Shown here piece after piece: positions 8,699-15,998 of a DNA stretch of 24,955 bases. The DNA comes from Lysobacteraceae bacterium UBA6001 (lineage in GTDB: Bacteria; Pseudomonadota; Gammaproteobacteria; Xanthomonadales; Xanthomonadaceae). How positions within the stretch are numbered: the stretch's first letter is position 1; each line of letters opens with the position of its first letter. The stretch is taken from NCBI GenBank assembly GCA_002429615.1, contig DJAN01000046.1, positions 1 to 24,955 of the forward strand, in the 5' to 3' direction. The position numbers and the translations under genes are program-made. The notes beneath the pieces are model-generated. The model had not been told where the DNA came from and did not search any database. It saw only the letters and a program-made list of their open reading frames with translations.

Positions 8699-8761
8699 GG
8701 CATCGCGATCGCACATGCGAGGGTTTGCTGGTTTTGTCTAAGTAAAAGTACCGAGCCTGGT

Positions 8762-9817
8762 TCAGTCCGCGCCGATGGTGAGTACGGGCGGTGGCGCGGT
8801 CTTGCCGGTCTCGGCCAGCGAGAAGAACATCATCATGAACGCGAAGGCGCGCTTGGAGGCCATGTCGTGGTCGTCGATCCAGTACCAGCTGCCGCGATAG
8901 CGCACCGCGGCATAGGCGTCGTCCGGCGCGGCATCGCCGCTGTGGATGGTCGCCAGCCGCTGCACACTGGCGCCATCGCCGGGCGGATAGCCGGCATAGG
9001 TGCGGCCGCTGGTGATATGCGCTTCGGGCACGTCGATGCAGTTGGAGAAGTCCATCAGGATCTCCAGCATCGAGCGGGTCAGGATCGCGATCTCGGTATC
9101 GCCACGCTGGACCGAGCCATAGACCAGGTTGAACTCCGGCGTCGCGCGGATTCCCAGCAGCCGGCGCACGGTATCGACATCGGCGGCGAGCTGCGGGTTG
9201 GCTTCGCCGCGGAAGAACAGCAGCGTGGCCTCGCCATGCTCGCGCTGCTCGATGCGCATGCCCAGTCCCTCGGACTGCTGGATGCGCCGGAACGCGTTGG
9301 CCAGTTCGATGAACTCGGGGTCGGCACGGCGCGCGTTGATGCCGGCGGAGCGGTTGTAGCGGCCGTTGATCGCGCGGGTGGTGGCGCCGAGGATGAAGTC
9401 GGCCGGATACCCTGCTTGGATCATCTGGAATACCGACACCGGCGGGATCGGCCGCAGCAGGCTCTGGGTGAACTTGTCGCCGGTGAGCGGCGCGTAGGAG
9501 ATGGTCGGCTTGGTGGTGAAGCGCCCATAGCCGCCGACGCTTGAATTGGCCGAGCCCTGCGAGGGGAAGTTGACCCCGGCATCGAGCTGGCCTTCGGCCG
9601 AATACGAGGCCACCACCGAGGACACATCGAGGAACATCGGCGCGTCGGCGTAACGCAGGCGCACGATGTTGAGCAGGGTCTGCTCCTTCCACGATTCGCC
9701 GATGGCGCTGGAGTAGCCCTGGCGGTCACGCGGGATGCTCTGCGGCCCCAGCGTGGCGCAGCCGGCGAGCAGGCAGGTGGCCAGGGACAGCAGCAGGGGG
9801 CGGGCTATCCGCATCAT
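8762..9817 (-). CDS. Predicted lipoprotein of unknown function
   Basis: This 351-residue protein starts with a lipoprotein signal, MMRIARPLLLSLATCLLAGC. The lipobox is LAGC, with the lipidated Cys at residue 20. The mature protein has no domain that I can name. It is soluble, of mixed alpha/beta character, with a C-terminal block YRGSWYWIDDHDMASKRAF followed by a Met/Phe-rich FMMMFFSLAETG. The family function is unknown. Its position in the gene order kinase, regulator, lipoprotein, sulfatase suggests an envelope role linked to the sulfatase. A perfect inverted repeat (9898-9913) lies 80 nt upstream of the start. Two adjacent ATGs (9817 and 9814) are possible starts. Confidence 0.75.
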   Translation of the reverse strand: MMRIARPLLLSLATCLLAGCATLGPQSIPRDRQGYSSAIGESWKEQTLLNIVRLRYADAPMFLDVSSVVASYSAEGQLDAGVNFPSQGSANSSVGGYGRFTTKPTISYAPLTGDKFTQSLLRPIPPVSVFQMIQAGYPADFILGATTRAINGRYNRSAGINARRADPEFIELANAFRRIQQSEGLGMRIEQREHGEATLLFFRGEANPQLAADVDTVRRLLGIRATPEFNLVYGSVQRGDTEIAILTRSMLEILMDFSNCIDVPEAHITSGRTYAGYPPGDGASVQRLATIHSGDAAPDDAYAAVRYRGSWYWIDDHDMASKRAFAFMMMFFSLAETGKTAPPPVLTIGAD

Positions 9818-9897
9818 CGTGGCATTCCCGGCGGGCGTTGCGCCACAGGATGGACAGCCACGGCGGTGCCGGCATGCGCAAAAACACCTTCGGCGCG

Positions 9898-9913
9898 CCA
9901 GTATTTCTACTGG
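9898..9913 (-). promoter_or_regulatory. Candidate operator, copy 3 (perfect palindromic arms)
   Basis: On the minus strand the site reads CCAGTAGAAATACTGG, with perfect 6-base arms around GAAA. It lies between the response regulator stop (9924) and the lipoprotein start (9817). It is the best copy of the motif that also occurs at 3363-3376 and 4103-4116. It could be the binding site of the neighbouring LuxR-type regulator. A small RNA hairpin is the alternative, but no T tract follows. Confidence 0.5.
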
Positions 9914-9923
9914 ACGTGCGGGC

Positions 9924-10565
9924 TCATGCGTCCAGCGAGATGATCCCGCGCCGCAGCGCCACGGTCACCGCGTGGGTGCGGTCGCGCGCGCCGAGCTTGC
10001 CGAGGATGCTCTTCATATGCGCCTTCACGGTCTGCTCGGAGATCGCCATCTGCAGCCCGATCAGCTTGTTCGACTGACCGGCGGCGACATGCAGCAGCAC
10101 CTCGGTCTCGCGTTGCGAGAGTTTGTCCTCGGCGACGTGCGCGGCGATGCTGCCGGCGATGGTCGGGGCCATCTGGTGGCGGCGGCCCTGGTGGACCTCG
10201 CGCAGCGTGTCGACCAGTTCGCGCCGCAGCGCGTCCTTGAGCAGGTAGGCGCTGGCGCCGGCCTGCAGCGCACGCACCGCGCGCACGTCGCCGCTGTAGG
10301 TGGTGAGGATGATGACGCGGGCGCGCGGGTCCAGCGCCCGGATGCGCGCGGTGGCCTCGACCCCATCCACCCGTGGCAGCTGCAGGTCCATCAGCACCAC
10401 GTCCGGGCGCAGCTCGCGGTAGCGCGCCACCGCTTCCTCGCCGTCGCTGGCTTCGCCAAGCAGGCGCATGTCCGGCTGGTTGGCGAGCATCGCCGCCAGG
10501 CCGTCGCGCAGCAGTGGGTGGTCGTCCACGATGAGCACGCCAATCGAGGCGGGGGAGGCGGACAT
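9924..10565 (-). CDS. NarL/LuxR-family response regulator
   Basis: This 213-residue protein has a receiver domain (about 8-123) with acidic pair D14-D15, phospho-acceptor D60 in VVLMDLQLP, T88 in LTT and K110 in YLLKD. A LuxR-type helix-turn-helix (about 147-206) contains LSQRETEVLLHVAAGQSNK and SEQTVKAHMKSILGKLGA. The start at 10565 has an excellent AAGGAGA ribosome site. Its ATG overlaps the kinase stop as TGATG, so the pair is translationally coupled. It is presumably phosphorylated by that kinase and acts as a transcription factor. Likely targets are unknown. The inverted-repeat motif just downstream (9898-9913) is a candidate. Confidence 0.95.
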   Translation of the reverse strand: MSASPASIGVLIVDDHPLLRDGLAAMLANQPDMRLLGEASDGEEAVARYRELRPDVVLMDLQLPRVDGVEATARIRALDPRARVIILTTYSGDVRAVRALQAGASAYLLKDALRRELVDTLREVHQGRRHQMAPTIAGSIAAHVAEDKLSQRETEVLLHVAAGQSNKLIGLQMAISEQTVKAHMKSILGKLGARDRTHAVTVALRRGIISLDA

Positions 10566-13500
10566 CAGGTTTCTCCTTCGGTAAGCGGAACCGCGCGCAG
10601 CCAGGGGCGACCCGGGCGACGCGTGGCGCGGCGGTAGGCCCGCGCCGCGGACAGGCTGACCTGCACTTCGGTGCCGGCGCCTTCGCGCGACCACAGCTGC
10701 AGGCGGGCACCCAGGCGCGCGGCACGCTCGCGCATGCCGCGCAGGCCCCAGTGGCCGGGCACGCCGGCGGCGGCGTCGCTGAGTCCGCGGCCATCGTCGC
10801 GGATGCGCAGGTGCAACTGGCGGCGGCCGTAGCCGACCTCGATCTCCACCGCCTCGGCGGCGGCGTGCTGGAAGGCATTGAGCAGCGCTTCGCGGCCGAT
10901 CATGTACAGCTCCTCGGCCACATGCGGCAGCAGCGGGCGCGGATTGCCTTCCACCAGCAGCCGCACTTCCGGCAAGTGCTGGCCGCAGGCTTCATCGCGG
11001 ACCTGCAGCAGCGCGGTGCCCAGGTCCTGGCGCTGCTGCACCAGCCCGCGCAGGCCACGCACGCGCTCGCGGCCTTCGGCCATCGCCTGTTCGGCCAGGT
11101 CCATCGCGGTCTCCAGCTCGGCGCGCAGCGGGTCGTGCGCCGGCAGGCGCTGGCTGGCGGCGTGCAGGCGCAGGATCAGGCCCTGGGTGCCCTGCAGCAG
11201 GGTGTCATGCAGCTCGCGCGCGATGCGCTCGCGTTCCTGGTGGCGTTCGTCCAGGCGCGCGCGCAGGCGGGCGGCGAGCTGGCGGCCACGCGCACGCACG
11301 GCCAGCACCAGCACCGCCAGCAGCAGCGCCCCGCACAGCACCTTGAACGCCGCGGTCTGGGTGAAGGCGGGCACGATGCGGAAGCTGCGCGTGGCCGGCG
11401 CCAGGCTCCACACCCCATCCTCGTTGCTGGCGCTGACCTCGAAGCGATAGCGGCCGGGGCCGAGGTTGGTGTACGAGGCGCGGGTCAGCTCGCCGGCCTC
11501 GTGCCAGTCCTGTTCCAGCCCCAGCAACCGGTAGCGGTAGCGCACCCGGTCCGGACGCGCCAGGCTGGTGGCGGCATAGTCGATCTGCAGCTGCCGGGTG
11601 TGCTTGGGCAGCACCAGGCCGTCCTGTAGCGGACGCTGGGTATCGGCATAGGCGATCTCGCCGATCGCGACCTGCGGCGCCACCGGATTGCGATGCGACT
11701 GGCGCGTATCCAGCCATGCCAGGCCCTGGTTGCTGGCCAGCCACAACAGGCCGTCGGCGCCGAGCACCGCGGTCGGCACCGGGCTGGCCTGGCGTGAGAT
11801 GCCGGGCAGTCCGTCGATCGCATCGAACAGCCGCGCCGAGCGCAGCGGCACGTCCAGCGCCACCGCGCGCGCCAGATCGTCCTGCTCCACGCGCAGCAGG
11901 CCACGCATGCCATACAGCCAGTACTGGCCGAGCGCATCGCGCACGATGCCGTTGACGCCATCGAACAGGTTGTCGGCACGTCCCTGCAGCGCGTGGAAGC
12001 GGCCATCGGCGCCCAGCACCGCCACGCCGGTCTCGCCGGCCACGATCAGCCGCGCGGCATCGCGATACAGCGTGGTCACCGGCCCCACCGCCAGCCCCTG
12101 CGCCGGGCCGTAGGGGGTCACGCGGTCGCCGTCGAGCACGCGCACGCTGCCATCGGCGTAGCCGAACAGCGCCGCGCTGCCGTCGATCACCACGCTCGCG
12201 CAGGCCTGTGCCGGCAGCCGCGTCTCGCGCGCCCAGGCGTGGCCGTCGTAACGGTAGATGTAGTCGTCGCCGAAGCAGGTCCATGCACGCGCGTCGCCAT
12301 CGAAGGCCATCGCGTGCAGGTAGCGGCGGTCGGGCAGGTCCGGCCGCGGGCGCGCCTCCAGCATGCCCTCGCGCCATAGCGCGATATCACCGAGCGCCGC
12401 CATCCAGATCCGCGCGCCGGATGCCGGTGGCGTGTCGCCGCGCGCAGCGAGGGTGTCGCGGTCCAGCCGCAGCGGCCGCATGTCCTCGGCATACGCGTAG
12501 ACCGCGCCGTCGTGATCGCGCAGCAGCGTCTGCAGCGGATCGCGGTTGGCGGGCAGGGTGTCCAGGCGATGCACGCTGTGCGCGTGGAAGCGGTCCAGCC
12601 CGAGGTTGGTGCCGATCCAGATATTGCCTTCGCGGTCCTGCAGCAGCGGGGCTGGATATGGCGAACTCAGGCCCTGCGCGACCGCGAAGTGTTCAAGCCG
12701 GGGCGGCGCGCCGGCGGCGAAAGTGACGTGGTACACGCCGCTGCCCTGCATGCCGCTGGCCCACAGGCTGCCGTCGCGCGCGAACAGCACGCGGCGCGCA
12801 CGCACCTGCGGTAGCAGCCGCGCGCGCCGCTCGGCCTCGGGTAGCAGCACGCCGCCCTCGGCGACCGGCATCAGCCCGAGCTGGCGGTCGGCCAGCCACA
12901 GTTCGCCGCCCGGACTTTCGGCCAGGGTGGAGAAGCGCGACACCGGCACGCCGGTACGCTCGAAGCGTGCCGCGCCGTGCGGCAGGCGCAGCAGTTCCTC
13001 GTCGTTGCTGACCCACAGCGTGCCGAGGCGGTCGCGCAGCAGCCATTGCGCATGCTCGCCGGGATAGCCCAGCGCCGCCGCCGGCGGCTGCCAGGCCTGG
13101 CCGTCGAACCAGCGCAGCCCGCCATCGCTGGCCGCCCACAGGCGGCCGTCGGCATCGCGGCCCAGCCGCGGCAGCAGCGCGGTCGGCATGCCCTGCGCCG
13201 GCTGGAAGTGATCGAGCCGGCCCGGGGTCAGCCGGCTCAGGCCAGCGTTGTAGTAGCCGATCCACAGCGCACCGTCCGGCTCCAGCCGCAGCGTGGTCAT
13301 GTTGCCGGACAGGAAGCGGCTGCCGGCCGGCGGATCCTGACGGGTGAAGCCGCGCCCGTCGAAGCGGTACAAGCCGGCGCCGGTGGCCAGCCACAGCGCG
13401 CCGTCGGCGGCCTGCACGATGTCCCAGATGTCGCCCGGCGCGCCACGCTCCAGCGGCCAGGCCACATGGTCGTAGCCGGCGATGCCGGTGGCCACGGGCA

Positions 13501-13615
13501 GGTCGCGGTTGTCGGCGCGCGCGCCGGCGCTGGCGCACGCCAGCGTGGCGAACACGCACAGGGCATGCGCGGCGGACCGCAGGCTACTCGCGAGGGTGGG
13601 GGGGACTCGGGGCAT
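10565..13615 (-). CDS. Two-component propeller sensor histidine kinase (Reg_prop, Y_Y_Y, HisKA_3)
   Basis: This protein has about 1016 residues. A signal-like hydrophobic N-terminus (about 10-32) precedes a periplasmic beta-propeller (about 50-640) with repeats such as GDIWDIVQAADGALWLATG, DGALWIGYYNAG and EGNIWIGTNLGLDRF. A Y_Y_Y domain follows (about 672-745), then one transmembrane helix (about 755-777). HisKA_3 has phospho-acceptor H803 in RIARELHDTLLQG. The HATPase has its N box near residue 910 (EALLNAFQHA) and RDDGRGL. The ligand of such periplasmic propellers is often a polysaccharide fragment, but it cannot be told here. The ATG at 13615 is chosen because it gives a tidy signal peptide. 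A GTG at 13651, preceded by an AAAGAGGT run that abuts it, is an alternative start adding 12 residues. It overlaps the response regulator by one base. Confidence 0.92.
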   Translation of the reverse strand: MPRVPPTLASSLRSAAHALCVFATLACASAGARADNRDLPVATGIAGYDHVAWPLERGAPGDIWDIVQAADGALWLATGAGLYRFDGRGFTRQDPPAGSRFLSGNMTTLRLEPDGALWIGYYNAGLSRLTPGRLDHFQPAQGMPTALLPRLGRDADGRLWAASDGGLRWFDGQAWQPPAAALGYPGEHAQWLLRDRLGTLWVSNDEELLRLPHGAARFERTGVPVSRFSTLAESPGGELWLADRQLGLMPVAEGGVLLPEAERRARLLPQVRARRVLFARDGSLWASGMQGSGVYHVTFAAGAPPRLEHFAVAQGLSSPYPAPLLQDREGNIWIGTNLGLDRFHAHSVHRLDTLPANRDPLQTLLRDHDGAVYAYAEDMRPLRLDRDTLAARGDTPPASGARIWMAALGDIALWREGMLEARPRPDLPDRRYLHAMAFDGDARAWTCFGDDYIYRYDGHAWARETRLPAQACASVVIDGSAALFGYADGSVRVLDGDRVTPYGPAQGLAVGPVTTLYRDAARLIVAGETGVAVLGADGRFHALQGRADNLFDGVNGIVRDALGQYWLYGMRGLLRVEQDDLARAVALDVPLRSARLFDAIDGLPGISRQASPVPTAVLGADGLLWLASNQGLAWLDTRQSHRNPVAPQVAIGEIAYADTQRPLQDGLVLPKHTRQLQIDYAATSLARPDRVRYRYRLLGLEQDWHEAGELTRASYTNLGPGRYRFEVSASNEDGVWSLAPATRSFRIVPAFTQTAAFKVLCGALLLAVLVLAVRARGRQLAARLRARLDERHQERERIARELHDTLLQGTQGLILRLHAASQRLPAHDPLRAELETAMDLAEQAMAEGRERVRGLRGLVQQRQDLGTALLQVRDEACGQHLPEVRLLVEGNPRPLLPHVAEELYMIGREALLNAFQHAAAEAVEIEVGYGRRQLHLRIRDDGRGLSDAAAGVPGHWGLRGMRERAARLGARLQLWSREGAGTEVQVSLSAARAYRRATRRPGRPWLRAVPLTEGET

Positions 13616-13723
13616 GCGCCATTCTGGCAGGGTCGGGGGAGCTGCCAACACCTCTTTCGGGGGATGCGCGATGCGTGGCGCCGATGGCTAATGGCGGGGT
13701 TGGCGGCGCGCGCGGACGAGGCA

Positions 13724-14077
13724 ATGCAGCGACTGTACTCAATGTTCCCGGACCGCGGCCCCGGCGTGGGCCTGCTGCTGCTGCGCGTGGATGCGGCGAT
13801 GGTGATGCTGCTCGACCCGGAAGGCGCCTGGCTGGTGTTCGGCGGGCCGTGGCCGATGCGCCTGGCCTGGGTGGCCGCGGTGCTGCTCGCCTGCGGTTGG
13901 CTGACGCCGTTCGCGCTCTCGCTGGGCCTGCTGCTGACCCTGGCGCGCCTGCCCGAGCCGGCGGGCTGGGTGGTGCTGGGGCTGCTGTTGAGTGTGCTGC
14001 TGCTCGGACCGGGCGCGTATTCGCTGGATGCGCGGCGCTACGGCAGGCGCGTGCTGCGCCGGCCACCACGCGACTAG
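13724..14077 (+). CDS. Small integral membrane protein, unknown function
   Basis: This hydrophobic protein of about 117 residues starts MQRLYSMFPDRGPGVGLLLLR. It has about three to four membrane spans: around 14-31, then AWVAAVLLACGWLTPFALSLGLLLTL and WVVLGLLLSVLLLGPGAY. The polar C-terminus is rich in Arg. The size and layout recall DoxX-like small membrane proteins, but I do not recognise a family with confidence. The frame is open further upstream, with other ATGs at 13664 and 13691. The start at 13724 is preferred because the Met-Gln-Arg opening leads directly into the membrane core and a GGACGAGG precedes it, though with short spacing. It is divergent from the sensor kinase. Confidence 0.6.
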   Translation: MQRLYSMFPDRGPGVGLLLLRVDAAMVMLLDPEGAWLVFGGPWPMRLAWVAAVLLACGWLTPFALSLGLLLTLARLPEPAGWVVLGLLLSVLLLGPGAYSLDARRYGRRVLRRPPRD

Positions 14078-14182
14078 TCCGAAGGTCTTAACCCGAAAGA
14101 GGGGGCGGCCCGCCGCACCAAGGAGGGTAGGGCGCCCGTGGCGGGCGGGCGACGATGGCCCGCCGATTACTGGAGATGCGCG

Positions 14183-14563
14183 ATGGCCGCCTACCTGCCG
14201 TACTTCGTCGACGATGTGGCCGATGCCTCCGGCCAATGGCCGCGTGCGGTGTGCCGCGCGGTGGACTACATCGAGCAGCATCTTTACGAGCCGGTCTGCG
14301 TCGAGCAGCTGGCGGCGGCGGCATGCATGAGCCGCTTCCACTTCGCGCGCACGTTCCGCGCGCACACCGGGCTGAGCCCGATGGAATACCTGCGCCAGCG
14401 CCGCATCGAACAGGCCCAGCGGTTGCTGCGCGAAGGCGGGCGCAAGGTGTGCCAGGTCGCCAGCGAGCTGTGCTTCTTCGACCAGAGCCACTTCGTGCGC
14501 AGCTTCCGCCGCGCCACCGGCTGCACGCCGGCGCGCTATGCCGCGGCGATGCGCGCGGCCTGA
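14183..14563 (+). CDS. AraC-type DNA-binding protein, stand-alone HTH domain
   Basis: This 126-residue protein is almost entirely an AraC/XylS DNA-binding domain. The first helix-turn-helix is in VEQLAAAACMSRFHFARTFR and the second in KVCQVASELCFFDQSHFVRSFRR. The domain ends with GCTPARYA, close to the family's usual C-terminal signature. It has no ligand-binding domain, only about 35 extra N-terminal residues, so it may act constitutively or with a partner, like SoxS or MarA. The start at 14183 has a GGAGA ribosome site at good spacing. It is followed by a hairpin at 14584-14612. Targets are unknown. Confidence 0.9.
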   Translation: MAAYLPYFVDDVADASGQWPRAVCRAVDYIEQHLYEPVCVEQLAAAACMSRFHFARTFRAHTGLSPMEYLRQRRIEQAQRLLREGGRKVCQVASELCFFDQSHFVRSFRRATGCTPARYAAAMRAA

Positions 14564-14583
14564 AGCCGCCACGCGAAGGCGTA

Positions 14584-14612
14584 AGGAGGCCGGCAGTGAT
14601 GCCGGCCTTCTG
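14584..14612. terminator. Bidirectional terminator between the AraC-type and hydrolase genes
   Basis: The perfect hairpin AGGCCGGCA-GTGA-TGCCGGCCT (14587-14608) has AAGG on one side and TTCTGCTTT on the other. It lies between two converging genes, 20 nt after the AraC stop and 14 nt from the hydrolase stop. It looks like a Rho-independent terminator usable in either direction. Confidence 0.7.
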
Positions 14613-14625
14613 CTTTGCGCGGAAC

Positions 14626-15606
14626 TCAGGCCTTGGCGAAGGCCAGCAGGTCCTGGTTGAACTGCTCGGCGTGGGTGACGGTGAGCCCGTGCGGCGCGCC
14701 CGGATAGATCTTCAGCTCGGCGCCCTTGATGATCTTCGCCGACAGGCGTGCGGAGGCGTCGATCGGCACGATCTGGTCGGCGTCGCCATGCACCACCAGG
14801 GTCGGCACGTCGATCTTCTTCAGGTCCGGGGTGTAGTCCACTTCCGAGAACTCGTGGATGCAGTCGTACTGGCCCTTCACGCCGCCGACCATGCCCTGCA
14901 GCCAGAACGAATCGCGCATGCCCTCGGTGACCTTGTTGCCCGGGCGGTTGGCGCCGAAGAACGGGCTGCTCAGGTCCTTGAAGAACTGCGAGCGGTCGCC
15001 AGCGGTGCCGGCGCGGATGCCGTCGAACACGCTCAGCGGGGTGCCGTTCGGGTTGGACGGGGTCTTGAGCATCAGCGGCGGCACCGCGCCGACCAGCACC
15101 ATCTTGGCCACGCGCTTCGTGCCATGGCGGCCGACGTAGTGGGCGATCTCGCCGCCACCGGTGGAGTGACCGACCAGGATGATGTCCTTCAGGTCGAGGT
15201 GCTCGATGACCGCGGCGAGGTCGTCGGCGTAGGTGTCCATGTTGTTGCCGTCCCAGGTCTGGCTGGAGCGGCCGTGGCTGCGGCGGTCATGGGCGACGAC
15301 GCGATAGCCGTGCTGGCCCATGAACAGCATCTGCGGATCCCAGGCATCGGCGCTGAGCGGCCAGCCGTGCGAGAACACGATGGGCTGACCGGTGCCCCAG
15401 TCCTTGTAGAAGATTTGCGTGCCGTCCTTGACGGTGAGGAAGTGGCTCATGGAATGGGCTCCGTGGGGTGAGGGGGAAGGGGAGGACGCGGCGCTGCGGG
15501 CGCCGGCGGGAAGCGCGAAACCGAGGGAGGACGCGGCGAGGGCCGCGGCCAGGCCGGCGGACGTGGCAAGAAAGCCACGACGACCGGGATCGTCGGGGGA
15601 GTGCAT
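14626..15606 (-). CDS. Alpha/beta hydrolase, non-heme chloroperoxidase-like, with Tat leader
   Basis: This protein has 326 residues. The catalytic core (about 53-326) matches cofactor-free chloroperoxidase/esterase enzymes. It has the oxyanion segment [13 protein letters not shown], nucleophile S148 in VGHSTGGGE, an acid in [11 protein letters not shown] (275 or 277) and H306 in GAPHGLT. The N-terminus (1-52) contains [20 protein letters not shown], a twin-arginine leader, followed by a Ser/Pro-rich linker. An internal ATG at 15450 begins [10 protein letters not shown], the usual start of cytosolic family members. Both starts are preceded by GGAG at 8-9 nt, so two forms are possible. The substrate is likely a small ester or peracid-type reaction and is not predictable. 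A hairpin terminator follows. Confidence 0.88.
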   Translation of the reverse strand: MHSPDDPGRRGFLATSAGLAAALAASSLGFALPAGARSAASSPSPSPHGAHSMSHFLTVKDGTQIFYKDWGTGQPIVFSHGWPLSADAWDPQMLFMGQHGYRVVAHDRRSHGRSSQTWDGNNMDTYADDLAAVIEHLDLKDIILVGHSTGGGEIAHYVGRHGTKRVAKMVLVGAVPPLMLKTPSNPNGTPLSVFDGIRAGTAGDRSQFFKDLSSPFFGANRPGNKVTEGMRDSFWLQGMVGGVKGQYDCIHEFSEVDYTPDLKKIDVPTLVVHGDADQIVPIDASARLSAKIIKGAELKIYPGAPHGLTVTHAEQFNQDLLAFAKA

Positions 15607-15708
15607 GGGGGAGGGCTCCGGTGGGAGGGGGCTGTGGCCGGGGAAGTAGACGGCGCGGAGCGCGCGAGGCGCTTGGATGGCTGTGCGCAGCGGGTAGGGG
15701 GCTTTGTT

Positions 15709-15786
15709 GCGGGAGGGGCTTGAGCCCCGACCGGGGGCGTCGCGGGCTGGGGGATGGCGGTCGCGGCTGAAGCCGCTCCTACAAAA
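15709..15786. repeat. Isolated, diverged copy of the REPIN-like element
   Basis: The sequence begins GCGGGAGGGGCTTGAGCCCC and ends GGCTGAAGCCGCTCCTACAA. It shares both end palindromes with the six-copy array at 18691-19206. The central part differs, and TTG replaces TTC in the first palindrome. It flanks the TonB receptor gene on the opposite side from the array. Confidence 0.85.
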
Positions 15787-15887
15787 AGGGCGGGGCGCGG
15801 GAACAACGCGGGGCATGGCGCCGGCTGTGCCAGTACCGCTGACGCCGGGCTAGCACGCCCTTATTGCCAGCCCATGAAATCCCTGTT

Positions 15888-15897
15888 ACCAATTGGT
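15888..15897. promoter_or_regulatory. Perfect palindrome ACCAATTGGT upstream of the TonB receptor
   Basis: A 10-bp perfect palindrome sits in TGTTACCAATTGGTGCA about 100 nt before the receptor start. The form recalls LacI/GntR-type operators found upstream of carbohydrate-related TonB receptors in xanthomonads. That link is inference, and no cognate regulator gene is nearby. Confidence 0.3.
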
Positions 15898-15998
15898 GCA
15901 GTGCAGCACGGCATGCAGGGGAATGTCGGCGCACGTAACACCCATCAGGAGCGCAATCAGCAGAAGCACACCACCCACATCGTCAAGGGGACGCACGC

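Larger units (their letters stand above)
15607..15998. other. Divergent intergenic region between the hydrolase and TonB receptor genes
   Basis: This 392-nt region has no convincing gene. It holds the hydrolase ribosome site (GGAG near 15619), a diverged REPIN-like repeat (15709-15786), a perfect 10-bp palindrome (15888-15897) and the receptor ribosome site (AAGGGGA near 15987). The open frames crossing it are antisense or repeat-derived. Confidence 0.7.

Noticed and set aside
5901..8741. Plus-strand open frame of 946 codons
   Set aside because: Antisense to the DUF202 and sulfatase genes, whose motifs (DUF202 signature, CSPTR) are unambiguous.
8619..9692. N-terminal extension of the sulfatase frame
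   Set aside because: It overlaps the lipoprotein gene in another frame, and sulfatase homology begins only after the ATG at 8618.
14100..14164. GC-rich hairpins (GGCGGGC...GCCCGCC) before the AraC-type gene
   Set aside because: The arms are partly register-ambiguous in low-complexity GC runs and no T tract follows, so neither a terminator nor an operator can be supported.
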